64,000 bases of DNA from assembly GCA_015056765.1 (NCBI GenBank), contig SVFQ01000002.1:124001-188000 (forward strand), given 5' to 3'. The notes under the pieces were generated by a model that was not told where the DNA came from, did no database searches, and saw only the letters and a program-made list of their open reading frames with translations. Shown piece after piece: positions 41,980 through 50,456 of this stretch. The stretch comes from Lachnospiraceae bacterium. Lineage in GTDB: Bacteria > Bacillota > Clostridia > Lachnospirales > Lachnospiraceae. The translations under genes were made by a program, and so were the position numbers. How positions within the stretch are numbered: position 1 is the stretch's first letter; every line of letters starts with the position of its first letter.

Positions 41980-43215
41980 TTAAACCCATTCAATGCTGCT
42001 TCCGGCCAGGTGTCCTGTAGACCAGGCAATCTGCAGATTAAATCCACCTGTCACCGCATCCAAATCCAGCACTTCACCTGCAAAGTAAAGTCCTTTCACC
42101 AATTTGGATTCCATGGTAGATGGATTGATTTCTTTTAGAGACACACCACCGTGAGTGATGATTGCTTCTATAAAGTCTCTTGTTCCAGTGACAGTAAAGC
42201 AAAAATTCTTTGTCTCCTCTACCAACTTCTGACGTTTTTCTTTCGTCAAATCAAAGCCTCTCATGGTTTCCTCGATACCACAGCGCTTGCACATAACCGG
42301 TATTAGCTTATGAGGAAACAAAGAAGGCAAAATATTTCGCATATTCTTAGCGCCATTTTCTTCGATTTCTCGAAGGATTCTCTTGTCTAGCTGCTCCTTT
42401 GTCAGGGCCGGCTTTAAGTCAATGGAAAGAGCAGCCTCTTCTCCATAACACTTGGCAGAATAAATGCTACTAGCGGAGAGCATCAATGGTCCGCTTACGC
42501 CAAAGTGAGTAAAAAGCATCTCTCCGAAATCTTCATATAGGTTCTTTCCTTTATAAGATAAAGAAGCTTTCACATTTCGAAGTGACAGGCCCTGCAGTTC
42601 TTTGCAGTCTACTTCCTTTATCGTCAAAGGAACAAGGGCCGGATAGGTAGGCGTCACTTCATGACCGGCAGCCTTTGCAAATAGATAGCCATCACCGGTA
42701 GAACCTGTAGTGGCATAGGATAAACCTCCTGTCGCAACGATAACCGCATCTGCTTCTATCTTGCCGCCTTTTTTTAACTCTACTCCCGTAACATGTCCGT
42801 CCTGCATCAGGATTTTCTTCACTTCAGAATAAAGTTTCACCTTTACATAATTATCCTGCAAAGCTCTTTGGAAGGCTTTGATGATATCTGAAGAATGGTC
42901 TGAAACCGGGAAAACACGCTGTCCTCTTTCTACCTTTAAAGGACAACCCTGATTCTCGATAAATTCCATCACCGCTCTGGCATCATATTGATACACAGCA
43001 CTATACAGAAATTTAGAATTTCCAAAAACATGGTTGAAATACTGCTCTGTATCGCAAGCATTGGTCACATTGCATCGACCTTTTCCGGTGATATAAACCT
43101 TTTTTCCAAGTTTTTCATTTTTTTCAAGCAGGGTGGTATCATGTCCAAGTTCTGCAGCAGCTACTGCAGCCATCATGCCGGCAGCGCCACCACCAATTAC
43201 TACAACTCTACTCAT
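41980..43215 (-). CDS. NAD(P)/FAD-dependent oxidoreductase, HI0933/BaiN family
   Basis: Flavoprotein of the YhiN/HI0933 family, 411 residues. The N-terminus has the FAD dinucleotide motif VVVIGGGAAGMMAA, followed by GKKVYITGKGRCNVTN, a strong family signature; AVIVATGGLSYATTGSTGDGY is near 165 and GLYFAGEVLDLDAVTGGFNLQIAWSTG closes the FAD domain. BaiN enzymes reduce bile-acid intermediates in some gut Clostridia, but most family members have unknown substrates and this one should not be assumed to act on bile acids. It overlaps the rpiR-like gene by eight bases. Confidence 0.93.
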   Translation of the reverse strand: MSRVVVIGGGAAGMMAAVAAAELGHDTTLLEKNEKLGKKVYITGKGRCNVTNACDTEQYFNHVFGNSKFLYSAVYQYDARAVMEFIENQGCPLKVERGQRVFPVSDHSSDIIKAFQRALQDNYVKVKLYSEVKKILMQDGHVTGVELKKGGKIEADAVIVATGGLSYATTGSTGDGYLFAKAAGHEVTPTYPALVPLTIKEVDCKELQGLSLRNVKASLSYKGKNLYEDFGEMLFTHFGVSGPLMLSASSIYSAKCYGEEAALSIDLKPALTKEQLDKRILREIEENGAKNMRNILPSLFPHKLIPVMCKRCGIEETMRGFDLTKEKRQKLVEETKNFCFTVTGTRDFIEAIITHGGVSLKEINPSTMESKLVKGLYFAGEVLDLDAVTGGFNLQIAWSTGHLAGSSIEWV

Positions 43216-44146
43216 GTTCCGGTTCTTCTTCCTCTTCTTTACGCAATGGATAATTCAGAATCGGTTCGTCATCAATGAAGTTGATTTCATCATTTAAGTA
43301 TACCTGATAGTTATTCCATACTTCTTCCAGGGTTTGCAGACTATTTCGCACTTCTGTAGGGCGCTTTAAGCAAAGGCCTACCACCAGAGCATTGATTACA
43401 CTAAGTGGTGCAACCAAAGAGTCTACTATAGAAACCATGTCGCTTCTGGCTAAAAGATTACAGGAAGAATACATACACATAGGGGAATGAATGGTGTCCG
43501 TAATGGAAATAATCTTTGCATTACGATCATTGGCAAATTCCATAGCCTTTAGAGTACGCATGGAGTAACGAGGAAAACTGATTCCGATAAAGCAATCTCT
43601 CTCATTGATACGAATCATCTGCTCAAAAGTTTCACTCATGCTGGTGGTCTTAAGGCAGTACACGTCCTGTCTGATCATAGACAAATAAAAATTCAAAAAG
43701 TCTGCTAAAGGTGCACAGCTTCGGATACCGGAAATATACACCTTTCTAGCTTTCAAAATAATCTGAATCGCGGTATCGAAAGCCGATGGATCCATGTGCA
43801 AAATCGTATCATGAATCTTATCCATATCTGACTGCAATACGGACTTCAGAATCTCAGACTGGGAGGATGCACCGGTACGCACACCAAGCCTTTGCATATC
43901 TGTCAATTGTTCCTTAACCCAGGCTTCCAAAGCCTTCTGGAAATCAGGATATCCATCATATCCCATCATCATAGCAAATCGCACTACTGTGGATTCACTG
44001 ATTTTCAAGGTATTTCCTAATTCTGCAGCAGTCATGAATACTGCTTGATCATAATGATCTGAAATATAAGAAGCAATAATTTTCTGGCTTTTACTCATAT
44101 GCTGAAATTTACTGCTCATTTCTGACATAAAATCTTGTTTACCCAT
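43208..44146 (-). CDS. MurR/RpiR family transcriptional regulator
   Basis: A 312-residue regulator with an N-terminal RpiR helix-turn-helix (about 10-80, FMTAAELGNTLKISESTVVRFAMMMGYDGYPDFQ) and a C-terminal SIS sugar-phosphate isomerase-like domain (about 125-260, RKVYISGIRSCAPLADFL). The family senses phosphosugars. It ends in an acidic tail EEEEEPEHE that overlaps the next gene by eight bases. No sugar metabolism genes adjoin it, so its effector is unknown. The ribosome binding site is weak. Confidence 0.93.
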   Translation of the reverse strand: MGKQDFMSEMSSKFQHMSKSQKIIASYISDHYDQAVFMTAAELGNTLKISESTVVRFAMMMGYDGYPDFQKALEAWVKEQLTDMQRLGVRTGASSQSEILKSVLQSDMDKIHDTILHMDPSAFDTAIQIILKARKVYISGIRSCAPLADFLNFYLSMIRQDVYCLKTTSMSETFEQMIRINERDCFIGISFPRYSMRTLKAMEFANDRNAKIISITDTIHSPMCMYSSCNLLARSDMVSIVDSLVAPLSVINALVVGLCLKRPTEVRNSLQTLEEVWNNYQVYLNDEINFIDDEPILNYPLRKEEEEEPEHE

Positions 44147-44199
44147 ATATACCGTCTTTCTGCCAAAAGCAATTCTAGTCTATGTTTTGTCAAATCCCC

Positions 44200-44751
44200 T
44201 TATGATTTAAAGGAAGCATATACTTCCTGAATCATTTTTCTGGTGTCATCTCGATTTAGGTCATAGTCTCCTGTAATGGTCATAGAAGCTGCTCCATGAA
44301 TAAAGATCCACATTTTCATAAACAGACCTTCCGGGTCCGGGCATCCAAGGCTTTTCGCAAGCTGAATCTCTCGCATGACATTACCACTCACACCATTGAT
44401 CAATTCATAAAGGGATCTTCCACCATGACCTTCTCGTAAAAACATCATATGGAACAAGTTCTTTTCTTCCTTGGCGAAGCCAATATAAGCCATACCTAAA
44501 TTTAAAAACGGAACTTCTGCAGTTTCTCTAGGGTATTCTGCATAAAAGCGCTCAAAAAAGCGAATGCTATGGTCCATCACATCCCCTAATACTTCATCCA
44601 TATTATGGTATGCGCGAAAGATAGGCTGCGTACTACATCCCACCTTATTTGCCAGTTTACGAGCAGTCACTTCTGCAATTCCTTCTTCTCTGGCAAGTTC
44701 AAATGCACATCTAAGTATCTCGTTTTTCGTTATGACTTCTTTTCTAGGCAT
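44200..44751 (-). CDS. TetR/AcrR family transcriptional regulator
   Basis: A 183-residue regulator from ATG 44751 (MPRKEVITKNEILRCAFELA) behind GGAG. The TetR helix-turn-helix is at about 10-50 (ITARKLANKVGCSTQPIFRAYHNMDEV-like, with EVTARKLANKVGCS), and the rest is a helical ligand-binding domain with MWIFIHGAASM. A perfect 18-bp palindrome lies in its own 5' leader and is probably its autoregulatory operator. The divergent neighbour region holds only hairpins. It precedes rpiR by 53 bp and may regulate that run. Ligand unknown. Confidence 0.9.
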   Translation of the reverse strand: MPRKEVITKNEILRCAFELAREEGIAEVTARKLANKVGCSTQPIFRAYHNMDEVLGDVMDHSIRFFERFYAEYPRETAEVPFLNLGMAYIGFAKEEKNLFHMMFLREGHGGRSLYELINGVSGNVMREIQLAKSLGCPDPEGLFMKMWIFIHGAASMTITGDYDLNRDDTRKMIQEVYASFKS

Positions 44752-44775
44752 CTTTTTCTCCAAGTCTATAAAAAT

Positions 44776-44793
44776 TTGCAAGTAAACTTGCAA
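44776..44793 (-). promoter_or_regulatory. Palindromic operator in the tetR leader
   Basis: TTGCAAGT-aa-ACTTGCAA, perfect 8-bp arms, about 16-33 bp downstream of the predicted transcription start and 24 bp before ATG 44751. This is typical of TetR autoregulation. Confidence 0.7.
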
Positions 44794-44815
44794 TTAGTAT
44801 TTCCACACAAGTGTT

Positions 44816-44845
44816 ATTATATGTGATTTTTCTAGGCCATGTCAA
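44816..44845 (-). promoter_or_regulatory. tetR promoter
   Basis: Minus-strand consensus TTGACA, 18-bp spacer, TATAAT. Confidence 0.8.
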
Positions 44846-44849
44846 CGAA

Positions 44850-44875
44850 AAAGAGCGTGCAAATGCACGCTCTTT
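44850..44875 (-). terminator. Rho-independent terminator of the carboxyltransferase/sodium-pump operon
   Basis: Minus-strand AAAGAGCGTGC-attt-GCACGCTCTTT followed by TTCGTT, some 70 bp past the last stop codon. It abuts the tetR -35 box. Confidence 0.8.
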
Positions 44876-44887
44876 AATATTTCACAA

Positions 44888-44937
44888 TTGCAGGCGCGTC
44901 CTCAAGCGGCGGACTGCCTGCAAGCATCAATAGATGC
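44888..44937. repeat. Two tandem GC-rich stem-loops after the carboxyltransferase operon
   Basis: First element: TTGCAGGC...GCCTGCAA with inner GTCC/GGAC (44888-44923). Second: GCATC-aata-GATGC (44924-44937), immediately adjoining. With the terminator at 44850 they make three hairpins in 90 bp. They could be an mRNA 3'-end stabiliser or a copy of an interspersed repeat. Confidence 0.45.
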
Positions 44938-44944
44938 TCGCAAC

Positions 44945-46357
44945 TTAAACCGGATAAGCTCCGTTTGCTGTATCAGCTTTTGTGAGATCCACTTTTTCCT
45001 GCTGTGCCTGACGATATTTGAAGAAGTCTTCAGCAACCTGTGGGAACAATGCATAGGACAATACGTCCTCATCCTGCTGTTTCCACTGTTTGATTTTTTC
45101 TTCGTAGTCTTTTAATGCAGGTTTTAACAGATCTGCAGGTCTGCAGGTGATAACTTCTTCATCACCGATAACCTTTTTCTGTACTTCAGGATTGAAAGGT
45201 TTAACAGTCTGACCATATTTACCGGAAAGTAAGTCTTTGGTCTGGCCTGTAGCCATCTTGTATGGTTCGCCCATCAGGACGTTCATAACAGCCTGAGTAC
45301 CTACGATCTGAGAAGATGGTGTAACAAGAGGTGGCTCACCAAAGTCTTTACGAACTCTAGGGATCTCTTTTAATACTTCATCATACTTATCTTCAGCGTT
45401 CTGCTCTTTCAACTGGCTAACCATGTTGGAAAGCATACCACCTGGTACCTGATATAACAGAGTCTTGATATTAACACCCATAACCTTTGGATTCAGAAGG
45501 CCATTTTCAAGGCATTCTTCTCTGTAAGGTCTGAAGTAATCAGCGATTTCGGACAAGATGTTCTGATCCAGGCCTGTATCGTATGGTGTGCCTTTGAAAG
45601 TCTCAACCATAACTTCAGTAGCAGGCTGAGAAGTACCCATAGAGAATGGGCTGATAGCGGTATCGATTACATCAACACCAGCTTCTACAGCTTTCAAATA
45701 GGTCATACTAGCTACACCGGAAGTGTAGTGTGTATGTAACTGGATAGGTAATTTGGTTGCAGACTTCATAGCTGTAATCAGCTCAGAAGCTTTATAAGGA
45801 ACCAAAAGACCAGCCATATCTTTGATACAGATAGAGCTTGCACCCATCTCTTCGATTCTCTTAGCGATATCCATCCAGTATTCCATGGTATAAGCATCGC
45901 CTAGGGTATAGGATAAAGCAACCTGTGCTTCAGCGCCTTCTTTGTTACAAGCATCGATAGCTGTCTTTACGTTACGAAGGTCGTTCAGGCAGTCAAAGAT
46001 ACGGATGATATCGATACCGTTTGCTACGGATTTCTGTACGAAATAAGTAACAACGTCATCTGGATAGTGAGCATAACCAAGGATGTTCTGACCACGCAGA
46101 AGCATCTGTAATTTGGTTTTCTTGAAACCATCTCTTAATTTACGAAGTCTTTCCCATGGATCTTCGTGTAAGAAACGAAGGGAAGCATCGAATGTAGCAC
46201 CACCCCAGCATTCTACAGAGTGATATCCTACTTTATCCATTGTGTCTACAATGGGAAGCATTAATTCGGTTGGCATTCTGGTTGCAATCAAGGACTGATG
46301 TGCATCACGCAGAATGGTTTCGGTAATGCCAACTGGCTTTTTAGCTTGTTCTGACAT
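44945..46357 (-). CDS. Oxaloacetate decarboxylase alpha / pyruvate carboxyltransferase (5S-type) subunit without biotin domain
   Basis: TIM-barrel carboxyltransferase that moves CO2 between a keto acid (oxaloacetate or pyruvate) and biotin. The 470-residue protein starts at ATG 46357 behind AGGAGG. Barrel landmarks are TETILRDAHQSLIATR near residue 15, the carbamylated Lys in CIKDMAGLL near 175 and the metal ligands HTHYTSG near 205. It ends without a biotinyl (AMKM) domain, which is supplied by the separate carrier encoded two genes upstream. It is the last gene of the operon. Direction (decarboxylation, transcarboxylation or both) cannot be read from sequence. Confidence 0.93.
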   Translation of the reverse strand: MSEQAKKPVGITETILRDAHQSLIATRMPTELMLPIVDTMDKVGYHSVECWGGATFDASLRFLHEDPWERLRKLRDGFKKTKLQMLLRGQNILGYAHYPDDVVTYFVQKSVANGIDIIRIFDCLNDLRNVKTAIDACNKEGAEAQVALSYTLGDAYTMEYWMDIAKRIEEMGASSICIKDMAGLLVPYKASELITAMKSATKLPIQLHTHYTSGVASMTYLKAVEAGVDVIDTAISPFSMGTSQPATEVMVETFKGTPYDTGLDQNILSEIADYFRPYREECLENGLLNPKVMGVNIKTLLYQVPGGMLSNMVSQLKEQNAEDKYDEVLKEIPRVRKDFGEPPLVTPSSQIVGTQAVMNVLMGEPYKMATGQTKDLLSGKYGQTVKPFNPEVQKKVIGDEEVITCRPADLLKPALKDYEEKIKQWKQQDEDVLSYALFPQVAEDFFKYRQAQQEKVDLTKADTANGAYPV

Positions 46358-46396
46358 TGTTTTTCCTCCTAGTATTCTCTCATTCAAGTTCAGAAT

Positions 46397-47545
46397 TTAG
46401 AAAATTCCATAAATTGCCATGAAGGTACCGGCAGCAACTGCTGTACCGATAACTCCGGCTACGTTAGGTCCCATAGCATGCATCAGAAGGAAGTTTGTAG
46501 GATCCTCTTCTGCACCAACTTTCTGGGCTACACGAGCTGACATAGGCACTGCGGATACACCGGCTGCACCAATAAGTGGATTGATTTTGCGACCGGATAA
46601 GTGGCACATAAGCTTACCAAAGAGTGTACCTGCTGCTGTTGCAACAGAGAATGCAATCAGACCAAGGATTACGATTTTGATAGTATCCAGGTTCAGGAAA
46701 GCTTCAGCTGACGTAACACCACCTACGGAAGTACCAAGTAAAATAACAACAATGTACATCAGGGCATTGCTTGCTGTATCGGTAAGCTGTTTTACAACGC
46801 CGCATTCACGGAACAGGTTACCAAGCATCAACATACCAACAAGTGGAGCTGTGGTAGGAAGCAGTAAGCAAACGATGATTGTAACGATAATAGGGAACAA
46901 TACTTTCTCCAGTTTGGATACAGGACGAAGCTGTTCCATTTTGATTTTACGTTCTGCTTTTGTAGTCAGAGCTTTCATGATAGGTGGCTGAATAATCGGC
47001 ACGAGGGACATATAGGAATATGCCGCTACAGCGATAGGACCAAGTAAGGAAGTCTGACCCATTTTGTTTGCAAGGAAAATGGAAGTAGGACCATCAGCAC
47101 CACCGATGATAGAGATAGCTGCTGCGGCTTTTCCATTGAAGCCCATTGCAATGGCACCAAAATATGCCATGTAGATACCGAACTGAGCTGCTGCACCAAG
47201 CAGGAAGCTCTTAGGGTTCGCAATCAGCGGACCAAAGTCTGTCATGGCACCTACACCCATGAAAATAAGTGGAGGCAGAATTGCCCACTCATCCAAGGTA
47301 TAGAAGTAATACAGAAGTCCACCGTCTTTACCACCCTCTCCAAATGGAGCCATAATGTTCGGATAGATATTAACGAGTAGCATACCAAATGCGATTGGAA
47401 TCAAAAGCAAAGGCTCGAAACCTTTTACAATCGCCAGGTATAAGAAAACAAGTGCTACAACAATCATGATGTAGTTACCCCAGGTCAGGTTAAAAAACGC
47501 TGTCTGGTGCACCAGATTGTTAAGCGTGTTAGCAATGTAATCCAT
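46397..47545 (-). CDS. Sodium-translocating decarboxylase beta subunit
   Basis: Integral membrane subunit that decarboxylates carboxybiotin and couples it to sodium export (OadB/MmdB/GcdB family). The 382-residue protein has about ten membrane segments. The conserved pump residues are present in IGGADGPTSIFLANKM (catalytic Asp near residue 180) and in the C-terminal GAAGVSAVPMSARVAQKVG. It lies between the 5S-type subunit and the biotin carrier with short gaps. Start ATG 47545 follows AGGAGG. Substrate class cannot be told from the beta subunit. Confidence 0.95.
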   Translation of the reverse strand: MDYIANTLNNLVHQTAFFNLTWGNYIMIVVALVFLYLAIVKGFEPLLLIPIAFGMLLVNIYPNIMAPFGEGGKDGGLLYYFYTLDEWAILPPLIFMGVGAMTDFGPLIANPKSFLLGAAAQFGIYMAYFGAIAMGFNGKAAAAISIIGGADGPTSIFLANKMGQTSLLGPIAVAAYSYMSLVPIIQPPIMKALTTKAERKIKMEQLRPVSKLEKVLFPIIVTIIVCLLLPTTAPLVGMLMLGNLFRECGVVKQLTDTASNALMYIVVILLGTSVGGVTSAEAFLNLDTIKIVILGLIAFSVATAAGTLFGKLMCHLSGRKINPLIGAAGVSAVPMSARVAQKVGAEEDPTNFLLMHAMGPNVAGVIGTAVAAGTFMAIYGIF

Positions 47546-47574
47546 GTTGATTCCTCCTAAGAGTTAGTGGCTGA

Positions 47575-47946
47575 TTATTTTAATGTTGCAAGTACTTTTC
47601 CTGCTTCACAAGCATCGCCTACTGCAACATTGATGCTAGCAACCACACCGTCCTGTGGAGCAACCTGAGGGATTTCCATCTTCATAGCTTCGATGGTAAG
47701 TACTGTATCGCCTTTCTTTACAGACTGGCCAACAGTTGTGTCTAATTTTACAACTTTACCAGCTGCGCCGGCTTTGATTTCTACAGAGCCTGCTGCTCCG
47801 CTTGCTGCAGGAGCTGCTGCTGGTGCAGGAGCTGCTACTGGAGCTGCTACTCTCTTTGGTGCTACAGGAGCTGCGCCTGTAGATGCACCTTCTTCAACCT
47901 GTACGTCGTATACATTTCCGTTAACGGTAATCGTATAATTCTTCAT
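47575..47946 (-). CDS. Biotin carboxyl carrier protein
   Basis: A 123-residue carrier starting MKNYTITVNGN at ATG 47946 (GGAGG just upstream; the track's start is a TTG four codons earlier). It has an N-terminal beta-strand segment, an Ala/Pro-rich flexible linker (about 25-55, AAPVAAPAPAAAPAASGAAG) and a biotinyl domain with the target lysine in IEAMKMEIPQV (near residue 89). It would shuttle carboxyl groups between the two carboxyltransferases and the membrane subunit of the same operon. Confidence 0.96.
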   Translation of the reverse strand: MKNYTITVNGNVYDVQVEEGASTGAAPVAPKRVAAPVAAPAPAAAPAASGAAGSVEIKAGAAGKVVKLDTTVGQSVKKGDTVLTIEAMKMEIPQVAPQDGVVASINVAVGDACEAGKVLATLK

Positions 47947-47972
47947 GATATCCTCCAATTCAATCCATAAAA

Positions 47973-48818
47973 TTAAGCTTTTCTAATGATAGATCTCACC
48001 ACAAATCCATCTGTGGATGTGCCCTCGCTGGCTGCGATGGCAGCTGCGATTACCGCAACGAGTTCAGAATCATCTGCGGCTTCTTCTCTGGTGATAATAT
48101 CAGCAACTGTATTGTCTACAGCTTCTGCTTTTACATCGCTGACTTTTTCTTTGCCTGCGTTCTGTGCTGCTTTAACGATAACGCCCATGAGCCAGATACA
48201 GAATGCAATCAGAATCAGGATGCAGAATACAGTACCCATACCAAGTAAGGTATTCAGTCCTGCAGTACTTACAGCTTCAGATAACTCGTAATCTACTGTA
48301 GTACTAATGCTGGAAATACTATTTTTCGTAATGATGACTTCCTGAGTTGCTGTACGTGTCTTGCCTTCTTTGTAAACTTTGTTACCTTCTAATGTAAGGT
48401 TTACAACAATCTCATCACCTTTAATTTTAACTTTTGCATCATACTTAGGTGTTTCACCTTCTACTGCATCCAAAGTCTTGATTTTAACTTCGGAACCAAG
48501 TTCTTCTTTCGCATCGATATAGCTTTCCACACCTGCTAAAATAGCATCTGTCTCAGCTGTATCCTGCTGTTTTAAGAATTTGGTATAATCTTCAACAGTG
48601 GTCATGGCTGGCATATTCTGACTAAAGTAGGAAAGGATAGATGGATCCTCGCTAGCTGCAATGACGTAAATCTGTGTTGCGCTAGCTGCTGTATTCACAG
48701 CTTCCTCTGCGGTCATGTAATCATTCTCTGTAACTTCTTCGGAAGAAGCTCCACCGCAAGCTGTCAGACTGAATGCACACGCTACTGCTAATGCAAAAGT
48801 AAGCAGTCTTTTTTTCAT
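47973..48818 (-). CDS. OadG-like gamma subunit with lipoprotein signal and extracytoplasmic domain
   Basis: A 281-residue protein, much longer than ordinary OadG (about 80-120). Residues 1-21 are a lipoprotein signal with lipobox LTACGG. About 170 residues follow as an extracytoplasmic domain of unknown type, with beta-rich repeats around EVKIKTLDAVEGETPKYDAKVKIKGDEIVVNLTLEGN. A membrane segment at about 190-215 (GMGTVFCILILIAFCIWLMGVIV) and a charged cytoplasmic tail form the OadG part that normally holds the alpha and beta subunits together. Placement in the operon supports the gamma role. The outer domain may sense or stabilise; this is inference. Confidence 0.85.
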   Translation of the reverse strand: MKKRLLTFALAVACAFSLTACGGASSEEVTENDYMTAEEAVNTAASATQIYVIAASEDPSILSYFSQNMPAMTTVEDYTKFLKQQDTAETDAILAGVESYIDAKEELGSEVKIKTLDAVEGETPKYDAKVKIKGDEIVVNLTLEGNKVYKEGKTRTATQEVIITKNSISSISTTVDYELSEAVSTAGLNTLLGMGTVFCILILIAFCIWLMGVIVKAAQNAGKEKVSDVKAEAVDNTVADIITREEAADDSELVAVIAAAIAASEGTSTDGFVVRSIIRKA

Positions 48819-48835
48819 AGTTGAAAGCTTCCTTT

Positions 48836-50260
48836 CTAGAATGTGCTGTGTTTCTTAGCTACTGTGTCTACGCTTTTGGTGAATAACATTTCAAATGCAC
48901 CGATCACGTATTTTCTGGTATCTGCTGCTTCGATTACGGTATCTACATAACCTCTTCTTGCTGCTGCAGTTACGCTAGCCTGAAGTTCTGCATATTCTTT
49001 TGCTTTTGCTTCGATTTCATCAGCACTCTTGCCATCATACATAACCTGTGCTGCATGTTTTGCATCCATAGAGCCGATCTGAGCTGTAGACCAAGCGAAG
49101 GTCATATCAGCGCCGATGGCTTTGGAGTTCATAGCGATGGAAGCTGTGCCAAATGCTTTACCTACCACTACATTTACTTTTGGTACTGTAGCTTCAGCAA
49201 ATGCTGCTGTAAGAGCAGCTACGGCACGAGCAAGTTTCTTCTCGCCTTCTTTACAAGCTTTGAAACCGTCTACATTTGTTAATGTAAGAACAGGAATTTC
49301 GAAAGCATCACAGAATTTCACGAAAGAAGCTGCTTTGCGTGCACCACATGCACAAAGTTTGGAATCAAATTCTTTTTCTACTTTGCCATCTTCATTATAA
49401 AGAGCTGTTCTGTTTGCTACACAACCTACAGTCATGCCATCCAAACGGATAAATCCTGTAACCATGCTCTTTGCATGATTTGCTTTTGTCTCGAAGAATA
49501 CACCGTCATCAGCGATTCTGGAAAGAGAAATAGCAGGATCGGTATAAGCTGCTGCAAGGTCTGCGCATGCTCTGTTTAAATCGTCGTTGCAATCTGTGAT
49601 AGCTTCTTCATCACAGTTAGCAGGTAAGAAGGAAACCAGTTCACGAATGCTTGCAAGAACAGTAGCCTCATCAGCTACAACATCTACAAGTCCGGATTCG
49701 CTCTGGAACTCAGCACTGCTTGTATCGCATTTGCTTACTTCGTTACCATCGATTGTATTAGGTGCGTTCACAAAGAGTTTTGCATCTTTGCCTTCCATAA
49801 ATACGAAATCGGAAAGTCCCGGAATAACGGCAAGACCACCACCGCAGTTACCAAATACTGCAGCAATCTGTGGTACGATACCACTTGCCATAGTCTGCTT
49901 TGCATAGATTTCACCAAATGCTTCCAGTGCATCTACGCCTTCCTGTAATCTCATACCTGCAGAGTCAAGCAGACCGATTACAGGTGCGCCCATTTTAACA
50001 GCCATATCATATAAAGCTGTAATCTTACGAGCGTGCATCTCACCTACAGTACCATTCAGTACGGATGCATCCTGGCTATATACATATACCAAGTTGCCGT
50101 CAATGACACCGTACCCAGTAATGACACCATCGGAAGGTGTTGGGGTTTGTTTCAAATCAAAATCGGTATTTCTAGCTGTAACAGCAGCACCGATTTCAAC
50201 GAAACTGTTTTCATCGAGCAAAGACTCAATTCTTTGTCTCGCTTTTGAAGAAGTGCTCAT
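48836..50260 (-). CDS. Acyl-CoA carboxyltransferase (12S / MmdA-like) subunit
   Basis: Crotonase-fold carboxyltransferase that exchanges CO2 between biotin and an acyl-CoA such as methylmalonyl-CoA. The 474-residue protein begins MSTSSKARQRIESLLDENSF at ATG 50260, behind GGAGGG. The N-half has VTGYGVIDGNLVYVYSQD-type wording (DGVITGYGVIDGNLVYVYSQD region) and oxyanion loop VFGNCGGGLAVIPGLSDF; the C-half has KFCDAFEIPVLTLTNVDGF and VVVGKAFGTASIAMNSK. It is somewhat shorter and more diverged than usual MmdA (about 510). It leads the operon, with an extended -10 promoter upstream. Substrate is likely, not certain, to be methylmalonyl-CoA or malonyl-CoA. Confidence 0.88.
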   Translation of the reverse strand: MSTSSKARQRIESLLDENSFVEIGAAVTARNTDFDLKQTPTPSDGVITGYGVIDGNLVYVYSQDASVLNGTVGEMHARKITALYDMAVKMGAPVIGLLDSAGMRLQEGVDALEAFGEIYAKQTMASGIVPQIAAVFGNCGGGLAVIPGLSDFVFMEGKDAKLFVNAPNTIDGNEVSKCDTSSAEFQSESGLVDVVADEATVLASIRELVSFLPANCDEEAITDCNDDLNRACADLAAAYTDPAISLSRIADDGVFFETKANHAKSMVTGFIRLDGMTVGCVANRTALYNEDGKVEKEFDSKLCACGARKAASFVKFCDAFEIPVLTLTNVDGFKACKEGEKKLARAVAALTAAFAEATVPKVNVVVGKAFGTASIAMNSKAIGADMTFAWSTAQIGSMDAKHAAQVMYDGKSADEIEAKAKEYAELQASVTAAARRGYVDTVIEAADTRKYVIGAFEMLFTKSVDTVAKKHSTF

Positions 50261-50320
50261 ATTAGTCCCTCCATTTATTGTTTGATAATTAAGCATTATC
50301 CCTAATTACGCATTCATCTT

Positions 50321-50329
50321 AGTATAGCA
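50321..50329 (-). promoter_or_regulatory. Possible extended -10 promoter of the carboxyltransferase/sodium-pump operon
   Basis: Minus-strand TGCTATACT about 55 nt upstream of ATG 50260, without a clear -35 hexamer. Confidence 0.4.
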
Positions 50330-50398
50330 CACATGGGCTTTGAATTCCTAGTAAAAAATCTCTAAACAAGCCGAATCTGTCTGACTTTTTTCATAAAA

Positions 50399-50438
50399 AA
50401 AATCCTTTCCATAACCCTAAGGTTACAAAAAGGATTTT
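50399..50438 (-). terminator. Rho-independent terminator of scpA-scpB
   Basis: Minus-strand AAAATCCTTT, inner GTAACC/GGTTAT, AAAGGATTTT followed by TTTTT, 19 bp after the scpB stop. Confidence 0.85.
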
Positions 50439-50456
50439 CCATACTTTTCTAGCATT

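Noticed and set aside
41980-43215. Bile-acid reductase (BaiN) function
   Set aside because: The family match is clear but most HI0933/YhiN members have unknown substrates and no bai genes are present.
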